A stretch of 42,429 bases of DNA, taken from JBFMAI01 sp964462635. Its GTDB lineage: Bacteria; Planctomycetota; Phycisphaerae; UBA1845; Fen-1342. How positions within the stretch are numbered: position 1 is the first letter of the stretch; the number at the start of each line of letters is the position of its first letter. Below the pieces are notes generated by a model that searched no databases, had not been told where the DNA came from, and saw only the letters and a list, made by a program, of their open reading frames with translations. A program made the translations under genes and the position numbers. The DNA lies in contig CAYWYJ010000019.1 in the NCBI GenBank assembly GCA_964462635.1, positions 1 through 42,429 of the forward strand. Direction: 5' to 3'. Of the stretch, positions 42,231-42,429 are shown piece by piece.

Positions 42231-42429
42231 GGCGACAGCGTGTTGACGACGGCCTGGGCCAAGATCACCCAGTTCAGGTGACTGGGGTAGAAGATTACGT
42301 CTTCCCGGTCCGCGTGGCGCTGCATGGCCTCGGCGACTCGGTCATATTACCCCGGCCACTAAACATGTAGTGCGTCACAGCAAGTGAGACAGTCGGCCCC
42401 TTGGCGATGAGGACGGTTTCTGGTCGTCG
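42227..42429 (-). pseudogene. 3' end of an unrecognised gene with apparent frameshift
   Basis: On the minus strand the last ~38 codons read YDRVAEAMQRHADREDVIFY and on to VVNTLSP, stopping at 42227 (overlapping the protease stop). Upstream of a stop at 42347-42349, a neighbouring frame continues sensibly to the window edge (ETVLIAKGPTVSLAVTHYMF, SGRGN). Inserting one base near 42344-42349 would join the two as RGN-YDR. This is either a sequencing error or a real frameshift. I do not know the family. Confidence 0.5.

Noticed and set aside
1..42429. tRNA or rRNA genes
   Set aside because: I looked for T-loop patterns such as GGTTCGAATCC and for rRNA sequence and found none.

Overview
The window is GC-rich, densely coding bacterial DNA that looks like a scaffold from a planctomycete (Planctomycetota, possibly Phycisphaerae-like). 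This rests on family knowledge, not a search. The clues are a type II secretion operon with a PilM-like GspL, a secreted metalloprotease with a planctomycete-style dockerin tail, a DUF6941-type protein, a BatD/BatE pair and many dispersed palindromic repeats. Two runs of N (1245-1344 and 2621-2630) and a suspicious join near 824 suggest a scaffolded metagenome assembly.

Layout. 1-1162: fragments of a TPR protein, an OmpA-like protein and a histidine kinase; the last two are both cut at the same point, so this part may be chimeric. 1409-4127: batE and batD on the minus strand. 4284-6573: a DUF6941-like protein and a TMTC-like membrane glycosyltransferase with TPRs. 6630-7973: a DEAD-box-type helicase (minus). 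8233-30816: a 22.6-kb plus-strand type II secretion locus, gspF-G-H-I-J-K-L-M, then a 12.6-kb gspD, a lipoprotein and an MreD-like protein. 30957-35833: a CBS-pair protein, a secreted cyclophilin, a D-3-phosphoglycerate-dehydrogenase-like protein with altered catalytic residues, and an APC permease with a UspA tail. 36026-39427: rpmB, rsfS, thrC and a small membrane protein, separated by repeat-rich spacers. 39798-42230: a matrixin-like protease with a dockerin-type tail. 42227-42429: the end of an unrecognised gene with an apparent frameshift.

The centrepiece is the secretin. It is predicted to be 4197 residues, against roughly 600-750 for ordinary GspD. It has a signal peptide, a Pro-rich segment, an N0/STN-like domain, about 38 divergent N1-type repeats (my count by eye) and a normal C-terminal secretin pore domain. 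If the N domains stack as rings as in known secretins, the periplasmic barrel would be several times longer than any described, which could relate to the wide and variable planctomycete periplasm. No gspE or separate gspC is present; the C-terminus of the gspM product looks like a GspC homology-region (HR) domain, so GspM and GspC may be fused. The genes from gspG to gspM overlap or nearly abut, which suggests translational coupling. The lipoprotein after gspD is a candidate pilotin, and the dockerin-tailed protease is a plausible substrate; both are inferences.

A second theme is invasion by palindromic repeats. A REP/REPIN-like family occurs at three intergenic sites. Two other repeat types lie inside reading frames: a 63-bp tandem repeat within gspD, and a 26-bp inverted repeat that adds a non-signal-like N-terminus to BatE.
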